This document shows positions 7,115 to 16,032 of a DNA stretch of 33,727 bases, piece after piece (position 1 is the stretch's first letter; every line of letters begins with the position of its first letter). A program made the position numbers and the translations under genes. The notes beneath the pieces were generated by a model. That model was not told where the DNA came from and ran no database searches. It saw only the letters and a program-made list of their open reading frames with translations. The stretch covers positions 1 to 33,727 of the forward strand of contig JAURCF010000013.1 in assembly GCA_030828565.1 (NCBI GenBank), written 5' to 3'. This stretch comes from Flavobacteriaceae bacterium (GTDB taxonomy: Bacteria > Bacteroidota > Bacteroidia > Flavobacteriales > Flavobacteriaceae).

Positions 7115-10100
7115 TTAACTCTTTATAAATGCACGATAAATGACGGTTCCATCTTGTAAATAGACGTTGATATAATAAATCCCTGTGCTTAAATGGCTTA
7201 TATCCAATGAATCCGTATTTCCTTTTTGAATTTGAACTACTGATCCTGAATTGGAAAAAAGTTCAATTTTTAAAATGGGATTATCCGATGATAAACCGCT
7301 AAAATTAATCGACGTACTAACGGGGTTTGGGTATATTAGAAACGGCTCCTGAGTTTCAGGATTGTCTGTCGTGTCAGGATTGTCTGTCGTATCAGAATTG
7401 ACTGTAAGAGTCATGGTCGCCGATGAAGCAACATAACTATCGTCTTCAGCCTGAAGGGCTGTTACTGTTGTAGTTCCTGGCCCAACAATAGTTGCCGTAT
7501 TTCCTGATACCGTTGCTACCGAAGTATTTTCAATAGTATAAGTAAACGCTCCAGAGCTGTTTGAAGAAGCTATCAAAGTAAATGGATCATCCCCAACTGT
7601 TTTTGTCACATTAGAAAAAGTAATTGTCGGAATTTGTTTTGGATCTTCACAATCTTCGCCCACAACATATTGGAAATATTTTGTTTCGACCTGTCCACCA
7701 GTAATCGCAAACTTTATACCGTAGCTGATTGTTTGACCAATTGTTAGCCCTCCAACGGTTTTGCTAAATACATTTCCTCCCTCGGCATTCATAATACTCT
7801 CTGAAAAAGGATTTTCTCTGAACAAATACCCAACGGCACCTGATTTGTCAGTATCTAAAAGTTCACACGTAATTTTGACACTGCTACCAATGGTTTCAAA
7901 AATCATTTTGTATCCCTTCGAAAAGGTTCCGCTTCTGGCTTCCTTAGAAAAATACTCACAGGACAGCTTTTGGTTTACCGAAATGGTAACGACACTGGAA
8001 GTAGTGCTTTCTCCCAAATTATCGGTTGCAACTGCAGTTAAATTGTGAGTTCCCTCTGTGGGGTTTAACCAATTAAAACTGTATGGAGAAGAACTGTCTT
8101 CAGCCAGTTTTACATTTCCATCATAAAAAGATACAGAGGTTATTTGGCCGTCCAAATCAGACGCAAATGCTGTTATAGCTACCGTATCGCCTTCAACAAA
8201 TACTTTATTATTAGTTGGAGAAGTTATAGCGACGGTTGGCAAAACATTGGCCGTAGACTGAACAATTACGATTACTTCGTCTTTAGCATTGTAGTTATTG
8301 TCGGAAATAGAAAGCTCGAGCTTATAAATTCCTTGTTGAAGATTGCTAATCGAAGAGGTCAGCGCATTTGCATTTGTAAATGCAATAACAGAAGGACCGT
8401 AAATTTGTTTCCACTCAATAGTGGTGTTAGTAGGATCGGGAAGGCTGCTTTGAGAGCCATCAATTTGAGAGGTAGTTTCGGGGGTTATTACCACAATATT
8501 ACTTCCTGCGTTGGCGATCAAAGGGTCGTAATCCAAAGCACTTTTATAAGTAAAAGTCATTTTGCCTAAATTAAACCCTCCGTTTGAAACAACCAATTTA
8601 AGGGTGTGATTTCCCTCAACCAAGGGAATATTTTGATAGGTTTTAGAGCCCCATTTGTCCCATCCTCCCGTATCGGAAACGGTTAGGTTATTCGTTATTT
8701 TTTGTCCCGCTATTTCTAAATAAAAGGGGCCTCCAGTATTGTTGTCGGTAGCGTATTCAACCGCTAGGGTATAATATCCTGTTTGTGCAACATCGACGGA
8801 ATATTCAAGCCACTCTCCAGCCTCAACCCAACCAATAGTTGCGCTTTGATTTTCAATTGCAGTATCTACATATTCATCCAATCTAAAGTTGCCAAATTCG
8901 GCGCCATTGTTCCCTACGCTAGTGTCGTAATATGCAATATTTTGACCCAAACCTCCTTCAAAAATATCATAATTTCCTGCTTCAACAACTCCAGGAATCA
9001 TTGCGGGTTGAGCCAAAAAAGGCTTTTGTTCTCCCACAGCAATAGTAACCGAATTGGTAATTCCAAACTCTGAACCCTCATAAACTCGTGCATAAAAATC
9101 ATGAAATCCAATATTTAAATTTTCAGCTTTTAATTCATAGGGAGCCGATGTATCGGTTCCGATGAGTACCCCGTTGTTGTAAAAATCAACCTTTGTAATG
9201 CCTGAACCAAAAGTTGTTACCTCCAAATTAACACTTCCTCCGCTGTAGGCCTGATAAAAATCTGCACTGATCGTTCCTCCCACATTTACATCCTTACTTG
9301 TAACGAGCTCATTGGCAGGTACATCTAAGGTAAATCCATCCGAAAATGTAACCGTAATGGGTGCGTCTGAATAGTTTTGCGCTACGTAAGTAACTTCTCC
9401 CTCCTTATTAAATGCAACGGCTATTGGGTGATTGGCCGTAATAGAGCTCTCCACATTCCCAAGCGCCTTCATACTGTGAAGCCAGTAGTACGTTTGGGCG
9501 TCTGAAACGCCAAATTTTAAATTGCGATCAGGGTTCGAATCATACAATGAGATGGCCAAATCGGGATTGATAAAGGCCAGGTATTCCCAATAAATGTCGT
9601 GCCATAAGTTGGGGTTTACTTCATTGTTTAATATTCCTGTATTTTGAGTGATTTCGTTCCAAAGTTTTTCGACATACTCTGTATTGTGCCCCAAATACAA
9701 GGAGCCTCCATGAATAGGATACATTTCAATGCCGTAAGCCGCAGCAATATCGGCAGTCCAAAACGTACCGCTATCGTATGAGTTTCCCCAAACTCTCGAG
9801 GCAACACTGTAAGGATAGTTGTCCGAAAAAATACGATCGTTCATATCAAACCAATATTCTTCAACAGCAGATTGTTCGGTGGTGTATAAATAAATTCCCA
9901 AATCTCTAATGGCATCATTTCCTGTAATCGAACCCCAATGAATTAAGGAAGAGTTGAATTGCATACTTTCCGAAGTAGATTCTTGATCGTTTCCTTGAGG
10001 AAATGAAGCAAAGCCGTTTGCCCAAGCATGCCCTGCATAGGGGCTAAAATTTCTTAAGAATGGGAACTGGGTGTCATTTCTGTTGAAAGAAGCAGCGTCT

Positions 10101-11515
10101 CTGATAAGAAGATTAATCATTTCACCCCAATCGTCTGCCCAACCCGGTTCGTACTGTTCCAAGAAAGCCGCCGCATGAATAAAGTATCCCCAATGGAAAT
10201 GATGATCGTTGATGTTGCTGTCTTGTCCATGTCCCGCAGGATATCCCAAAAGGGTTGTCCAATCATTATTGTAATAAAACAAAAAAGCGACTTCCCCAGA
10301 TTCGTAGGTCAACCAATCTTCGAGACGTTCTTTTATAGTGGCTACAATTTTGGTTCTTGCCTCCACATTCCCAGTTTCGTCGGCAATTCGTGCGGTTTGA
10401 ATCAGTCGATTCATCATTTGCCCTTCGTTGTAGGAATCTGTCCAGGTGGCAAGGCCGTCATTTTCCAAAAGCGTAATTTTTTCATTTAAACTAGAAGGGC
10501 TAAAGCTATCGCTTTTAAAAGCCAAATTGGGAAGTGTAGGCAAAATCCCTTTAAACGAATTTTCAACACTGAATGTGTTTCCATCAAGCATTTTCAGTTC
10601 GCCTCTTATTGAAGTATACGTTTCCATGTTGGGAGTAGAAGAATCGGAAGCTAAATGCGCCCATTGATGTGGAAGCAATCCTTGAAGTACCGTTGAATGA
10701 CTGCCTTCTTTAACGTCTGTTTCTACGACAAAATCGGTTCTTAAGACACTGGTATTTTCATTGTACGTCCAATTGGCCAAAGTATTGGAAGGGAATACAT
10801 ATGCATATTTTTTATACGTTTGGGCTAACTGACTTGCGTTGGTATTGGATTGAGGGAGCATCACTGCAGACCAATAATTTTTATTGTTTAGTGACGAAGT
10901 GTAAACATTTCCACTTTTGTTCCAGCTACTTCCCACAGGAGCATATACCACATAATCAACATTGTGTTGTGCGTTTTCAATTAGTAAAACTTCATTATTA
11001 ATGGTTGCGGTACCCGACTTTACCTCAACACGAGCAACATCACTAGCTGCCTTGGTAAAATAAACAAAGGGCATTCCAACGCCACTGGTGGCTGTAAATT
11101 GGTGCGAACTATTGGTCCATGACATCGAAACTGTCCAATCGGAATAATCAGACACAGTCGCTTTACTACTGTTTAACCCTTGAACACCTATTTCAACCGA
11201 TTCTTGATCTCCTATTACTCCAAAAGGAATGTAAGTCATTACCAGCCCACTTGTCTTTGTTTTCAGTGTAATGGGGTAATTGAACAAGTTGCTAACATGA
11301 TTTTCTTTTAACAAATAAGACCACCAATCGTTTGTTGGAATAGGTTTGTTTAATGCGTTTCCTGAAATTTGTGGTATTCCACTCGGAGTTCCATTTCTGC
11401 CAGCCTCATCAACTCCGGGGAAAACAGTAGAATAACTTCCGCTTCCTACGGTAGTTTGCGCATAGGATGCGGCCATGTTAAAAACAACAAATAAAAGAGC
11501 TATGTAACGGGTCAT
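7115..11515 (-). CDS. Multimodular GH81 endo-beta-1,3-glucanase (laminarinase) with T9SS type A tail
   Basis: The 1466-aa secreted enzyme is predicted to cleave beta-1,3-glucans such as laminarin. Modules in order: signal peptide (MTRYIALLFVVFNMAASYAQ); GH81 catalytic region to about residue 740, opening with PIPTNDWWSYLL. The likely catalytic acid is D437 in NDHHFHWGY, and Glu512/Glu516 in NDQESTSES match the family's catalytic base motif. An Ig-like domain follows at about 745-830, a CBM6-like carbohydrate-binding module at about 840-985 (IGWVEAGEWLEYSVDV), a PKD-like domain at about 998-1087 and an Ig-like domain at about 1090-1180. Then comes an unassigned domain at about 1182-1290, a Big2-like domain at about 1293-1378 and a T9SS type A sorting domain from about 1395 (FLIYPNPVS to the C-terminus). 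The linker before the tail has a DTTDNPDTTDNPET repeat. No SusC/SusD pair is adjacent, so this is a stand-alone laminarinase, not part of a visible polysaccharide utilization locus. Confidence 0.93.
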   Translation of the reverse strand: MTRYIALLFVVFNMAASYAQTTVGSGSYSTVFPGVDEAGRNGTPSGIPQISGNALNKPIPTNDWWSYLLKENHVSNLFNYPITLKTKTSGLVMTYIPFGVIGDQESVEIGVQGLNSSKATVSDYSDWTVSMSWTNSSHQFTATSGVGMPFVYFTKAASDVARVEVKSGTATINNEVLLIENAQHNVDYVVYAPVGSSWNKSGNVYTSSLNNKNYWSAVMLPQSNTNASQLAQTYKKYAYVFPSNTLANWTYNENTSVLRTDFVVETDVKEGSHSTVLQGLLPHQWAHLASDSSTPNMETYTSIRGELKMLDGNTFSVENSFKGILPTLPNLAFKSDSFSPSSLNEKITLLENDGLATWTDSYNEGQMMNRLIQTARIADETGNVEARTKIVATIKERLEDWLTYESGEVAFLFYYNNDWTTLLGYPAGHGQDSNINDHHFHWGYFIHAAAFLEQYEPGWADDWGEMINLLIRDAASFNRNDTQFPFLRNFSPYAGHAWANGFASFPQGNDQESTSESMQFNSSLIHWGSITGNDAIRDLGIYLYTTEQSAVEEYWFDMNDRIFSDNYPYSVASRVWGNSYDSGTFWTADIAAAYGIEMYPIHGGSLYLGHNTEYVEKLWNEITQNTGILNNEVNPNLWHDIYWEYLAFINPDLAISLYDSNPDRNLKFGVSDAQTYYWLHSMKALGNVESSITANHPIAVAFNKEGEVTYVAQNYSDAPITVTFSDGFTLDVPANELVTSKDVNVGGTISADFYQAYSGGSVNLEVTTFGSGITKVDFYNNGVLIGTDTSAPYELKAENLNIGFHDFYARVYEGSEFGITNSVTIAVGEQKPFLAQPAMIPGVVEAGNYDIFEGGLGQNIAYYDTSVGNNGAEFGNFRLDEYVDTAIENQSATIGWVEAGEWLEYSVDVAQTGYYTLAVEYATDNNTGGPFYLEIAGQKITNNLTVSDTGGWDKWGSKTYQNIPLVEGNHTLKLVVSNGGFNLGKMTFTYKSALDYDPLIANAGSNIVVITPETTSQIDGSQSSLPDPTNTTIEWKQIYGPSVIAFTNANALTSSISNLQQGIYKLELSISDNNYNAKDEVIVIVQSTANVLPTVAITSPTNNKVFVEGDTVAITAFASDLDGQITSVSFYDGNVKLAEDSSSPYSFNWLNPTEGTHNLTAVATDNLGESTTSSVVTISVNQKLSCEYFSKEARSGTFSKGYKMIFETIGSSVKITCELLDTDKSGAVGYLFRENPFSESIMNAEGGNVFSKTVGGLTIGQTISYGIKFAITGGQVETKYFQYVVGEDCEDPKQIPTITFSNVTKTVGDDPFTLIASSNSSGAFTYTIENTSVATVSGNTATIVGPGTTTVTALQAEDDSYVASSATMTLTVNSDTTDNPDTTDNPETQEPFLIYPNPVSTSINFSGLSSDNPILKIELFSNSGSVVQIQKGNTDSLDISHLSTGIYYINVYLQDGTVIYRAFIKS

Positions 11516-11538
11516 TTTTTGAGAAAATTTTTGAAAAC

Positions 11539-11546
11539 CAAATATA
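11539..11546 (-). promoter_or_regulatory. TAnnTTTG -7 element for the GH81 gene
   Basis: On the minus strand this is TATATTTG, 23 bases before the ATG at 11515. The only TTG upstream (11571-11573) is slightly beyond ideal spacing. It lies in the 158-bp divergent region shared with the rhodanese-thioredoxin gene. Confidence 0.5.
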
Positions 11547-11637
11547 TAAGAATTAGTAATTGAGTTTATTCAAGGTGACTATACACAACCACAACAATGA
11601 GAATTTATTAAAAAAGACTCCTATGCATTCGTTTTAG

Positions 11638-11645
11638 TATCTTTG
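11638..11645 (+). promoter_or_regulatory. TAnnTTTG -7 element for the rhodanese-thioredoxin gene
   Basis: TATCTTTG lies 28 bases before the ATG at 11674, a normal position for a Bacteroidota promoter with a short untranslated leader. Confidence 0.55.
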
Positions 11646-11673
11646 AAACTTATTCAGTCATAATATTCACACT

Positions 11674-12384
11674 ATGAATCGAATGGTTTTACTACTTATT
11701 GCAATGGTTTGCTCCCATTGCATTGTTGATGAAAATTACGAACAATTGAATGCCGACAGCTTCCAGGAAAGAATAGAAAACGAGGCCTCTTCAACAATTA
11801 TTGATGTAAGAACTCCCGCTGAATACGGACAAGGACACCTAGAAGATGCCTTAAACATTAATTGGAACGACAAAGAATTTGAAAATCAGGTAACTGTTTT
11901 AAACAGAAACGAACCTGTATTTGTGTATTGTTTGAGTGGAGGTAGAAGTTCGAGAGCTTCTATGAAATTGTTAGCAATGGATTTTAAAAACGTGATCGAG
12001 TTAAAAGGCGGTATTCTTGAGTGGAGAAAAAACAACTTCACTGAAAAGAAGGTGTCTGTTTCCAATAATTTGGGCCTATCCATTTCCGACTTCAATGATT
12101 TACTAAATTCAGAAAAATTGGTAGTAGTTTCTTATAATGCAAAATGGTGTGCACCTTGTAAGGTAATGAGGCCAATACTAGATGAGATTTCGATAGAAAT
12201 GGCCGATACAATAAAACTGTTGAGAATTGATTACGACGAAAACCCAACCCTAATGAAAACTCTTGGAATTCATGGACTGCCCACTATTCAGATTTATTCT
12301 AGCCATGAATTGCTAGAATCAAGGCAGGGTTTTAAGAACAAAAAACAGCTTCAAGAGACGATCCGTAAATTGGTAGAAAACTAA
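11674..12384 (+). CDS. Exported rhodanese-thioredoxin fusion protein
   Basis: The 236-aa protein has two domains. A short hydrophobic N-terminus (MVLLLIAMVC) looks like a signal or possible lipoprotein signal. Residues about 22-120 are a rhodanese-like domain with IIDVRTPAEY and an active-site loop at Cys86 (CLSGGRSSR), the persulfide-carrying cysteine. Residues about 135-236 are a thioredoxin domain with the redox motif WCAPC (Cys159/Cys162) and the cis-proline segment GLPTIQIY. The likely role is sulfur or disulfide handling in the periplasm, with the thioredoxin domain reducing the rhodanese persulfide; that coupling is inferred. Downstream and convergent lies a remnant of a DUF2892 membrane-protein gene. 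DUF2892 is fused to rhodanese in E. coli YgaP, so the neighbourhood fits. Confidence 0.88.
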   Translation: MNRMVLLLIAMVCSHCIVDENYEQLNADSFQERIENEASSTIIDVRTPAEYGQGHLEDALNINWNDKEFENQVTVLNRNEPVFVYCLSGGRSSRASMKLLAMDFKNVIELKGGILEWRKNNFTEKKVSVSNNLGLSISDFNDLLNSEKLVVVSYNAKWCAPCKVMRPILDEISIEMADTIKLLRIDYDENPTLMKTLGIHGLPTIQIYSSHELLESRQGFKNKKQLQETIRKLVEN

Positions 12385-12445
12385 AAATTAGCCCATACAA
12401 TTAAGTTGCCCATTGAAAAGGTATTCTCTGCCGAATTAGTGAGTA

Positions 12446-12577
12446 TTAGTAACCGTCCTGAATAGGGTCTGTATCGGGCATCAATTTATTGAGGACAAAA
12501 TATACAGGACAAAATTTTGTGATTGGACTAATAATCTGTAGTCCACCCACGGCTACTGCTATCCAAAGAAAAGAAAA
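12446..12577 (-). pseudogene. Truncated DUF2892 membrane-protein gene (3' half)
   Basis: Minus-strand translation gives FSFLWIAVAVGGLQ, then SPITKFCPVYFVLNKLMP, ending DPIQDGY and stop. This is clearly homologous to the C-terminal half of the intact DUF2892 protein at 15466-15690 (WIAVAVGGLQLISPMTKFCP). Upstream the frame stays open to about 12640, but the residues no longer resemble the family, the first membrane helix is missing and no ATG is available. It is therefore read as a 5'-truncated duplicate. A diverged short gene with a GTG start cannot be excluded. The rest of 12385-12727 holds only the AT-rich katG upstream region, where I found no clear OxyR- or PerR-type box. Confidence 0.7.
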
Positions 12578-12727
12578 CACCTTTGAGTAAGAATTTTTTA
12601 TGGAAGGCCCTAAAAACACTACATAATTCTTAATTATAAATCACAATGATTAGGATATAACAAAAATTTATTGTTAAATTATTTATATATCATAAAATTT
12701 ATTCAAATTTGTTGCAAATACAATAAT

Positions 12728-14851
12728 ATGAAAGAAAGTAAATGCCCTTTTCACGGATCAACAACACAACCTAATCTTGGAACACAAAACAAAGATTGGT
12801 GGCCCAATCAATTGAATTTAGATATTTTACGACAACACGACACCAAAAGTAATCCTGTGTCTGAAGTCGATTACAAACAAGAGGTCCAAAAGCTTGATCT
12901 TGCATCTGTCAAAGAGGATTTGAAAACAACGATGAAAAATAGTCAAGACTGGTGGCCTGCAGATTATGGTCATTATGGTCCCTTTTTTATTCGTATGACT
13001 TGGCATGCTGCTGGAACGTATCGAACCGGTGATGGAAGAGGCGGTGCAGCAACAGGCGCCCAAAGGTTTGCACCTCTTAACTCATGGCCAGATAATGGAA
13101 ATCTTGACAAAGCCCGTCGATTATTGTGGCCCATCAAAGAAAAGTATGGGAATAAGTTATCATGGGCTGATTTATTAGTTTTAGCAGGGAATGTAGCCAT
13201 TGAAGATATGGGAGGACCCAATCATGGAACTGTTTTGGGGAGAGAAGATATTTGGCATCCAGAAAAAGACATTTACTGGGGTGCAGAAGATGAGTGGTTG
13301 GGTGACAACCGATATGGAGATTCAAGACAGTCGCTTGAAAACCCATTAGCCGCCGTACAGATGGGACTTATTTATGTGAACCCAGAAGGACCTAATGGCA
13401 ATCCAGATCCTTCACTTTCTGCGCAAGACGTTCGGGAAACCTTCAAACGTATGGCTATGAATGACGAAGAAACAGTAGCTCTTGTTGCTGGTGGACATAC
13501 ATTTGGGAAAGCACACGGAGCAGGTGATGCTTCTTTGGTTGGTGCAGAGCCTGAAGGTTCTGCTATCGAAAATATGGGTTTTGGGTGGTTGAGTAGTCAT
13601 GCTTCGGGTAAGGGTGTAGATACTATTACTAGTGGAATTGAAGGGCCTTGGACAAAAAATCCAATCCAATGGGATATGGGATATTTAGAGTTGCTTCTAA
13701 ATTACGAATGGGAATGTAAAAAAAGCCCTGCTGGTGCATGGCAATGGCATCCTATTGATTGTGCTGAAAAAGATATGGTGCCTCAAGTTGATGGAAGTAA
13801 TGAAAAAGTACTACCAATGATGACTACTGCAGATATGTCTATGAAAGTTGATCCAAAATATCGTGAAATTTGTGATCGCTTTTATGCTAATCCAAAGGAG
13901 TTTGAAGAAGCTTTTGCAAGAGCTTGGTTCAAACTTTTACATCGTGATATGGGACCCAAAAGTAATTATACTACAGGTGATTTCAATGATGCAGAATACG
14001 TTTGGCAAGACCCTACTCCAAAAGGTAAAATACTTTCAGAAAATGAAGAACAAGCCGTAAGAGATTCTCTTGCAAATTCTGGACTCACTGTTCAGGAGCT
14101 GGTAGAAACAGCATGGGCAAGTGCTAGTACGTTCAGAAACTCTGACAATAGAGGAGGCGCTAATGGCGCCCGAATTAGACTGTCACCTCAAAAAGATTGG
14201 GCCGTCAATAAGCCAAAAGAATTGCAAAGAATATTGGGGGTTTATGAGAACATTGCCGTAAAACATCAAGCCAGTGTAGCTGATGTGATTGTTCTTGGCG
14301 GAGCAGTGGGTATTGAAATTGCTAGTGGAAAAAAAGTTCCAACAACGACTGGAAGAGGAGATGCCACACAAGATAATACAGACATAGACTCTTTTGATTT
14401 GTTAAAACCACGAACTTGTGGATTTAGAAATTATTCCGAAAAAGCCTTTGCAGTTAGTCCTGAAGAAATTATGCTGGATAAAGCGCATCTTTTGGGGTTG
14501 ACTCCAGTAGAATTAACCCTTTTGGTTGGCGGTATGCGTGCAATGGGTATTTCAAATAGCGGAGATGGTGTTTGGACCCAATGTACTTTAAACAACGAGT
14601 GGTTTAAGACCCTTCTTTCTATGGAAGTATCGTGGCGCCCTACTGGTTACAACAGTTATGATGGTTTTGATCGACTTACAGGAGTCAAATTACGAACGGC
14701 TTCCCGAACCGATTTGGTATTTGGTTCAAATTCAGAACTGCGTGCCATTGCAGAAGTCTATGCACAGAATGATAATGATGATAAATTTGTAAATGATTTT
14801 ATTCGTGTTTGGAATAAGGTTATGAATGCTGATAGATTTGATTTAAAATAA
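12728..14851 (+). CDS. katG: Bifunctional catalase-peroxidase KatG
   Basis: The 707-aa heme enzyme destroys hydrogen peroxide by catalase and peroxidase activity. The start at 12728 ([11 protein letters not shown]) is chosen because upstream in-frame codons are AT-rich and non-conserved. All key residues are visible: distal Arg89, Trp92 and His93 in [11 protein letters not shown]; Tyr216 in [13 protein letters not shown] and Met242 in RMAMND, which with Trp92 form the Trp-Tyr-Met adduct needed for catalase activity; and proximal heme ligand His257 in [10 protein letters not shown]. The second, heme-free domain duplicates the fold (from about residue 420). Length is slightly short but normal for the family. 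No signal peptide is present, so it is cytoplasmic. It is followed after 44 bp by a gene of unknown function and flanked by two DUF2892 copies. Confidence 0.97.
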   Translation: MKESKCPFHGSTTQPNLGTQNKDWWPNQLNLDILRQHDTKSNPVSEVDYKQEVQKLDLASVKEDLKTTMKNSQDWWPADYGHYGPFFIRMTWHAAGTYRTGDGRGGAATGAQRFAPLNSWPDNGNLDKARRLLWPIKEKYGNKLSWADLLVLAGNVAIEDMGGPNHGTVLGREDIWHPEKDIYWGAEDEWLGDNRYGDSRQSLENPLAAVQMGLIYVNPEGPNGNPDPSLSAQDVRETFKRMAMNDEETVALVAGGHTFGKAHGAGDASLVGAEPEGSAIENMGFGWLSSHASGKGVDTITSGIEGPWTKNPIQWDMGYLELLLNYEWECKKSPAGAWQWHPIDCAEKDMVPQVDGSNEKVLPMMTTADMSMKVDPKYREICDRFYANPKEFEEAFARAWFKLLHRDMGPKSNYTTGDFNDAEYVWQDPTPKGKILSENEEQAVRDSLANSGLTVQELVETAWASASTFRNSDNRGGANGARIRLSPQKDWAVNKPKELQRILGVYENIAVKHQASVADVIVLGGAVGIEIASGKKVPTTTGRGDATQDNTDIDSFDLLKPRTCGFRNYSEKAFAVSPEEIMLDKAHLLGLTPVELTLLVGGMRAMGISNSGDGVWTQCTLNNEWFKTLLSMEVSWRPTGYNSYDGFDRLTGVKLRTASRTDLVFGSNSELRAIAEVYAQNDNDDKFVNDFIRVWNKVMNADRFDLK

Positions 14852-14895
14852 AACAATCCTCAGCGAGGAAAGTTATCCATCGCTCATTTAGTTAT

Positions 14896-15402
14896 ATGAT
14901 GATTTGTATTTGTGCAATACTAACCAACAACCCCTATAAGGGCTTGCTTTTGCAAAGAGCCGCTGAAAAAAAAATCAGCGAGCTTATCAAAGAACAGACC
15001 TCTGGCGATTCTTTTATTTTTAATACGCAATCTGGAATTTACATTTTTGCTTCTCCCGAAATAGTGAATGATTGGTTATTGAACGAAATCGCTGATTATG
15101 TTGCTCAAAAAACAGATAGAGGGTCTTTTATAAACACATCCAAAAATCATGATTTTTTTAGAAATGCAACACGAGACTTTTTAAATCGTCCCAATACAAC
15201 AAGCATGGTTTGGAAGAATTTTATTAGCAGTTTTTTAATACAACTCAATCCTTTTTATGGAGATATTCTTCCAATTCATAGTTTGTTTAAAGATTTTGTT
15301 GCTGTACTGAAAGAGTATGGTAGTGAAGAACAACTGTGTTATTTAAAAAAGAAAATGAATGTTTTACGCTCACGTATTACTGTAGACATTTCTTTATATT
15401 GA
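14896..15402 (+). CDS. Protein of unknown function downstream of katG
   Basis: The 168-aa protein was not recognised. It begins MMICICAILTNNPYKGLLLQ, mildly hydrophobic but not a convincing signal peptide. Middle residues include SGIYIFASPEIVNDW and FFRNATRDFLNRP. The C-terminal part is helical and basic (YLKKKMNVLRSRITVD). No metal or catalytic motif stands out. It starts 44 bp after katG on the same strand with no terminator between, so co-transcription is likely and a role in peroxide stress is possible, though that is inference from position alone. Either of the two first ATG codons could be the start. Confidence 0.65.
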   Translation: MMICICAILTNNPYKGLLLQRAAEKKISELIKEQTSGDSFIFNTQSGIYIFASPEIVNDWLLNEIADYVAQKTDRGSFINTSKNHDFFRNATRDFLNRPNTTSMVWKNFISSFLIQLNPFYGDILPIHSLFKDFVAVLKEYGSEEQLCYLKKKMNVLRSRITVDISLY

Positions 15403-15409
15403 TTCTACC

Positions 15410-15438
15410 TGCTCCCCCTATTAATCAAAGTTGCAGCA
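15410..15438. repeat. 29-bp direct repeat, copy 1
   Basis: TGCTCCCCCTATTAATCAAA followed by GTTGCAGCA differs at one base from copy 2 (15784-15812). The two copies bracket the DUF2892 gene. The first ten bases also match the 3' end of the tRNA-Asn gene at 17617-17625. It lies just past the stop of the katG-linked unknown gene. Confidence 0.8.
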
Positions 15439-15465
15439 AAAGTAAATCTATTTGTGACTTAAGTT

Positions 15466-15690
15466 TTACTTACCATTCTGAATAGGGTCAGTATTTGGCA
15501 TTAGTTTATTAAGGATGAAATAAACCGGGCAGAATTTTGTCATTGGACTTATAAGTTGAAGTCCGCCAACTGCTACCGCGATCCACACAAAGTTCAAGTT
15601 GGATGTGTATAGCGTTAAGCCTGCACTTATTAAATACAAGACTCCTACAATTGCATCATGTGCTCTTACTTTAGAAACATTTTTTTCCAT
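15466..15690 (-). CDS. DUF2892 (YgaP-type) small membrane protein
   Basis: The 74-aa protein has two membrane helices: residues about 13-29 (AIVGVLYLISAGLTLY) and 33-48 (NFVWIAVAVGGLQLI). A conserved tail SPMTKFCPVYFILNKLMP contains one cysteine. DUF2892 domains occur alone or fused to rhodanese domains and are linked to sulfur metabolism. The same residues reappear in the truncated copy at 12446. The gene is flanked by 29-bp direct repeats at 15410 and 15784, suggesting it came in or was duplicated as a unit. Confidence 0.88.
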   Translation of the reverse strand: MEKNVSKVRAHDAIVGVLYLISAGLTLYTSNLNFVWIAVAVGGLQLISPMTKFCPVYFILNKLMPNTDPIQNGK

Positions 15691-15738
15691 ATTGATTTAT
15701 TTTATTGGTTTAGAGCAAGATAATAATTTTAAAGTAAA

Positions 15739-15771
15739 AAAACCGCTATACTACAATAGTATAACGGTTTT
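15739..15771 (-). terminator. Hairpin homologous to the tRNA-Asn terminator
   Basis: AAAACCG (15739-15745) pairs with CGGTTTT (15765-15771), extended by TATACTA/TAGTAT. On the minus strand it ends in a T-run, so it is a good terminator for the 52-aa ORF. About 55 bases here, running into GTTGCTCCCCCT, align with the hairpin behind tRNA-Asn (17571-17625), and the stem pairs differ by compensating C/G swaps. Confidence 0.75.
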
Positions 15772-15775
15772 ATCA

Positions 15776-15934
15776 TTATGAGTTGCTCCCCCTATTATTC
15801 AAAGTTGCAGCACGATTTCTTCTTTTGACGATCCACTCGCCTTGGACGATATCCAATTCTCCTTCCTCAAAAACACTTAAGTAACGAATGCAAACTTCCT
15901 CTAATTGTGAAGGAAGTGAGCGTTGGCAAGACAT
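15776..15934 (-). CDS. 52-aa ORF of unknown function ending in tRNA-like sequence
   Basis: A short minus-strand frame starts at the ATG at 15934 (MSCQRSLPSQLEEVCIRYLS) and ends in RAATLNNRGSNS. The first 40 residues have a believable amphipathic helix (LEEVCIRYLSVFEEGELD) and a basic stretch (VKRRNRAA). The last ten or so codons lie in the 29-bp repeat and the tRNA 3'-end-like sequence, so the C-terminus may have been created by an insertion event. The terminator hairpin follows at once. Expression is unproven. The 98 bases between this ORF and the next gene (15935-16032) show nothing further. Confidence 0.4.
   Translation of the reverse strand: MSCQRSLPSQLEEVCIRYLSVFEEGELDIVQGEWIVKRRNRAATLNNRGSNS
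15784..15812. repeat. 29-bp direct repeat, copy 2, att-like junction
   Basis: 28 of 29 bases are identical to 15410-15438. The first ten bases, TGCTCCCCCT, are the last bases of the tRNA-Asn gene (complement). Together with the hairpin at 15739-15771 this is a second copy of the tRNA 3' end plus its terminator, as expected at the far end of DNA inserted into a tRNA gene. Confidence 0.65.
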
Positions 15935-16032
15935 ACTCTTTTGCAGTTAACGGTCTTTGTAAATAAACACAAACCTATCGGAAAACCTTTGCTAGCTAAA
16001 TTTTATAGACGTTATTGTAAGTAGTGCTTCGT

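Noticed and set aside
7761-9073. Plus-strand frames opposite the GH81 gene
   Set aside because: They lie entirely within the well-supported minus-strand GH81 reading frame.
12600-12727. Possible PerR or OxyR site upstream of katG
   Set aside because: The region is AT-rich, but no sequence fits either consensus beyond chance.
14864-14874. CCTCAGCGAGG hairpin after katG as a terminator
   Set aside because: The stem is only about four base pairs with no T-run.
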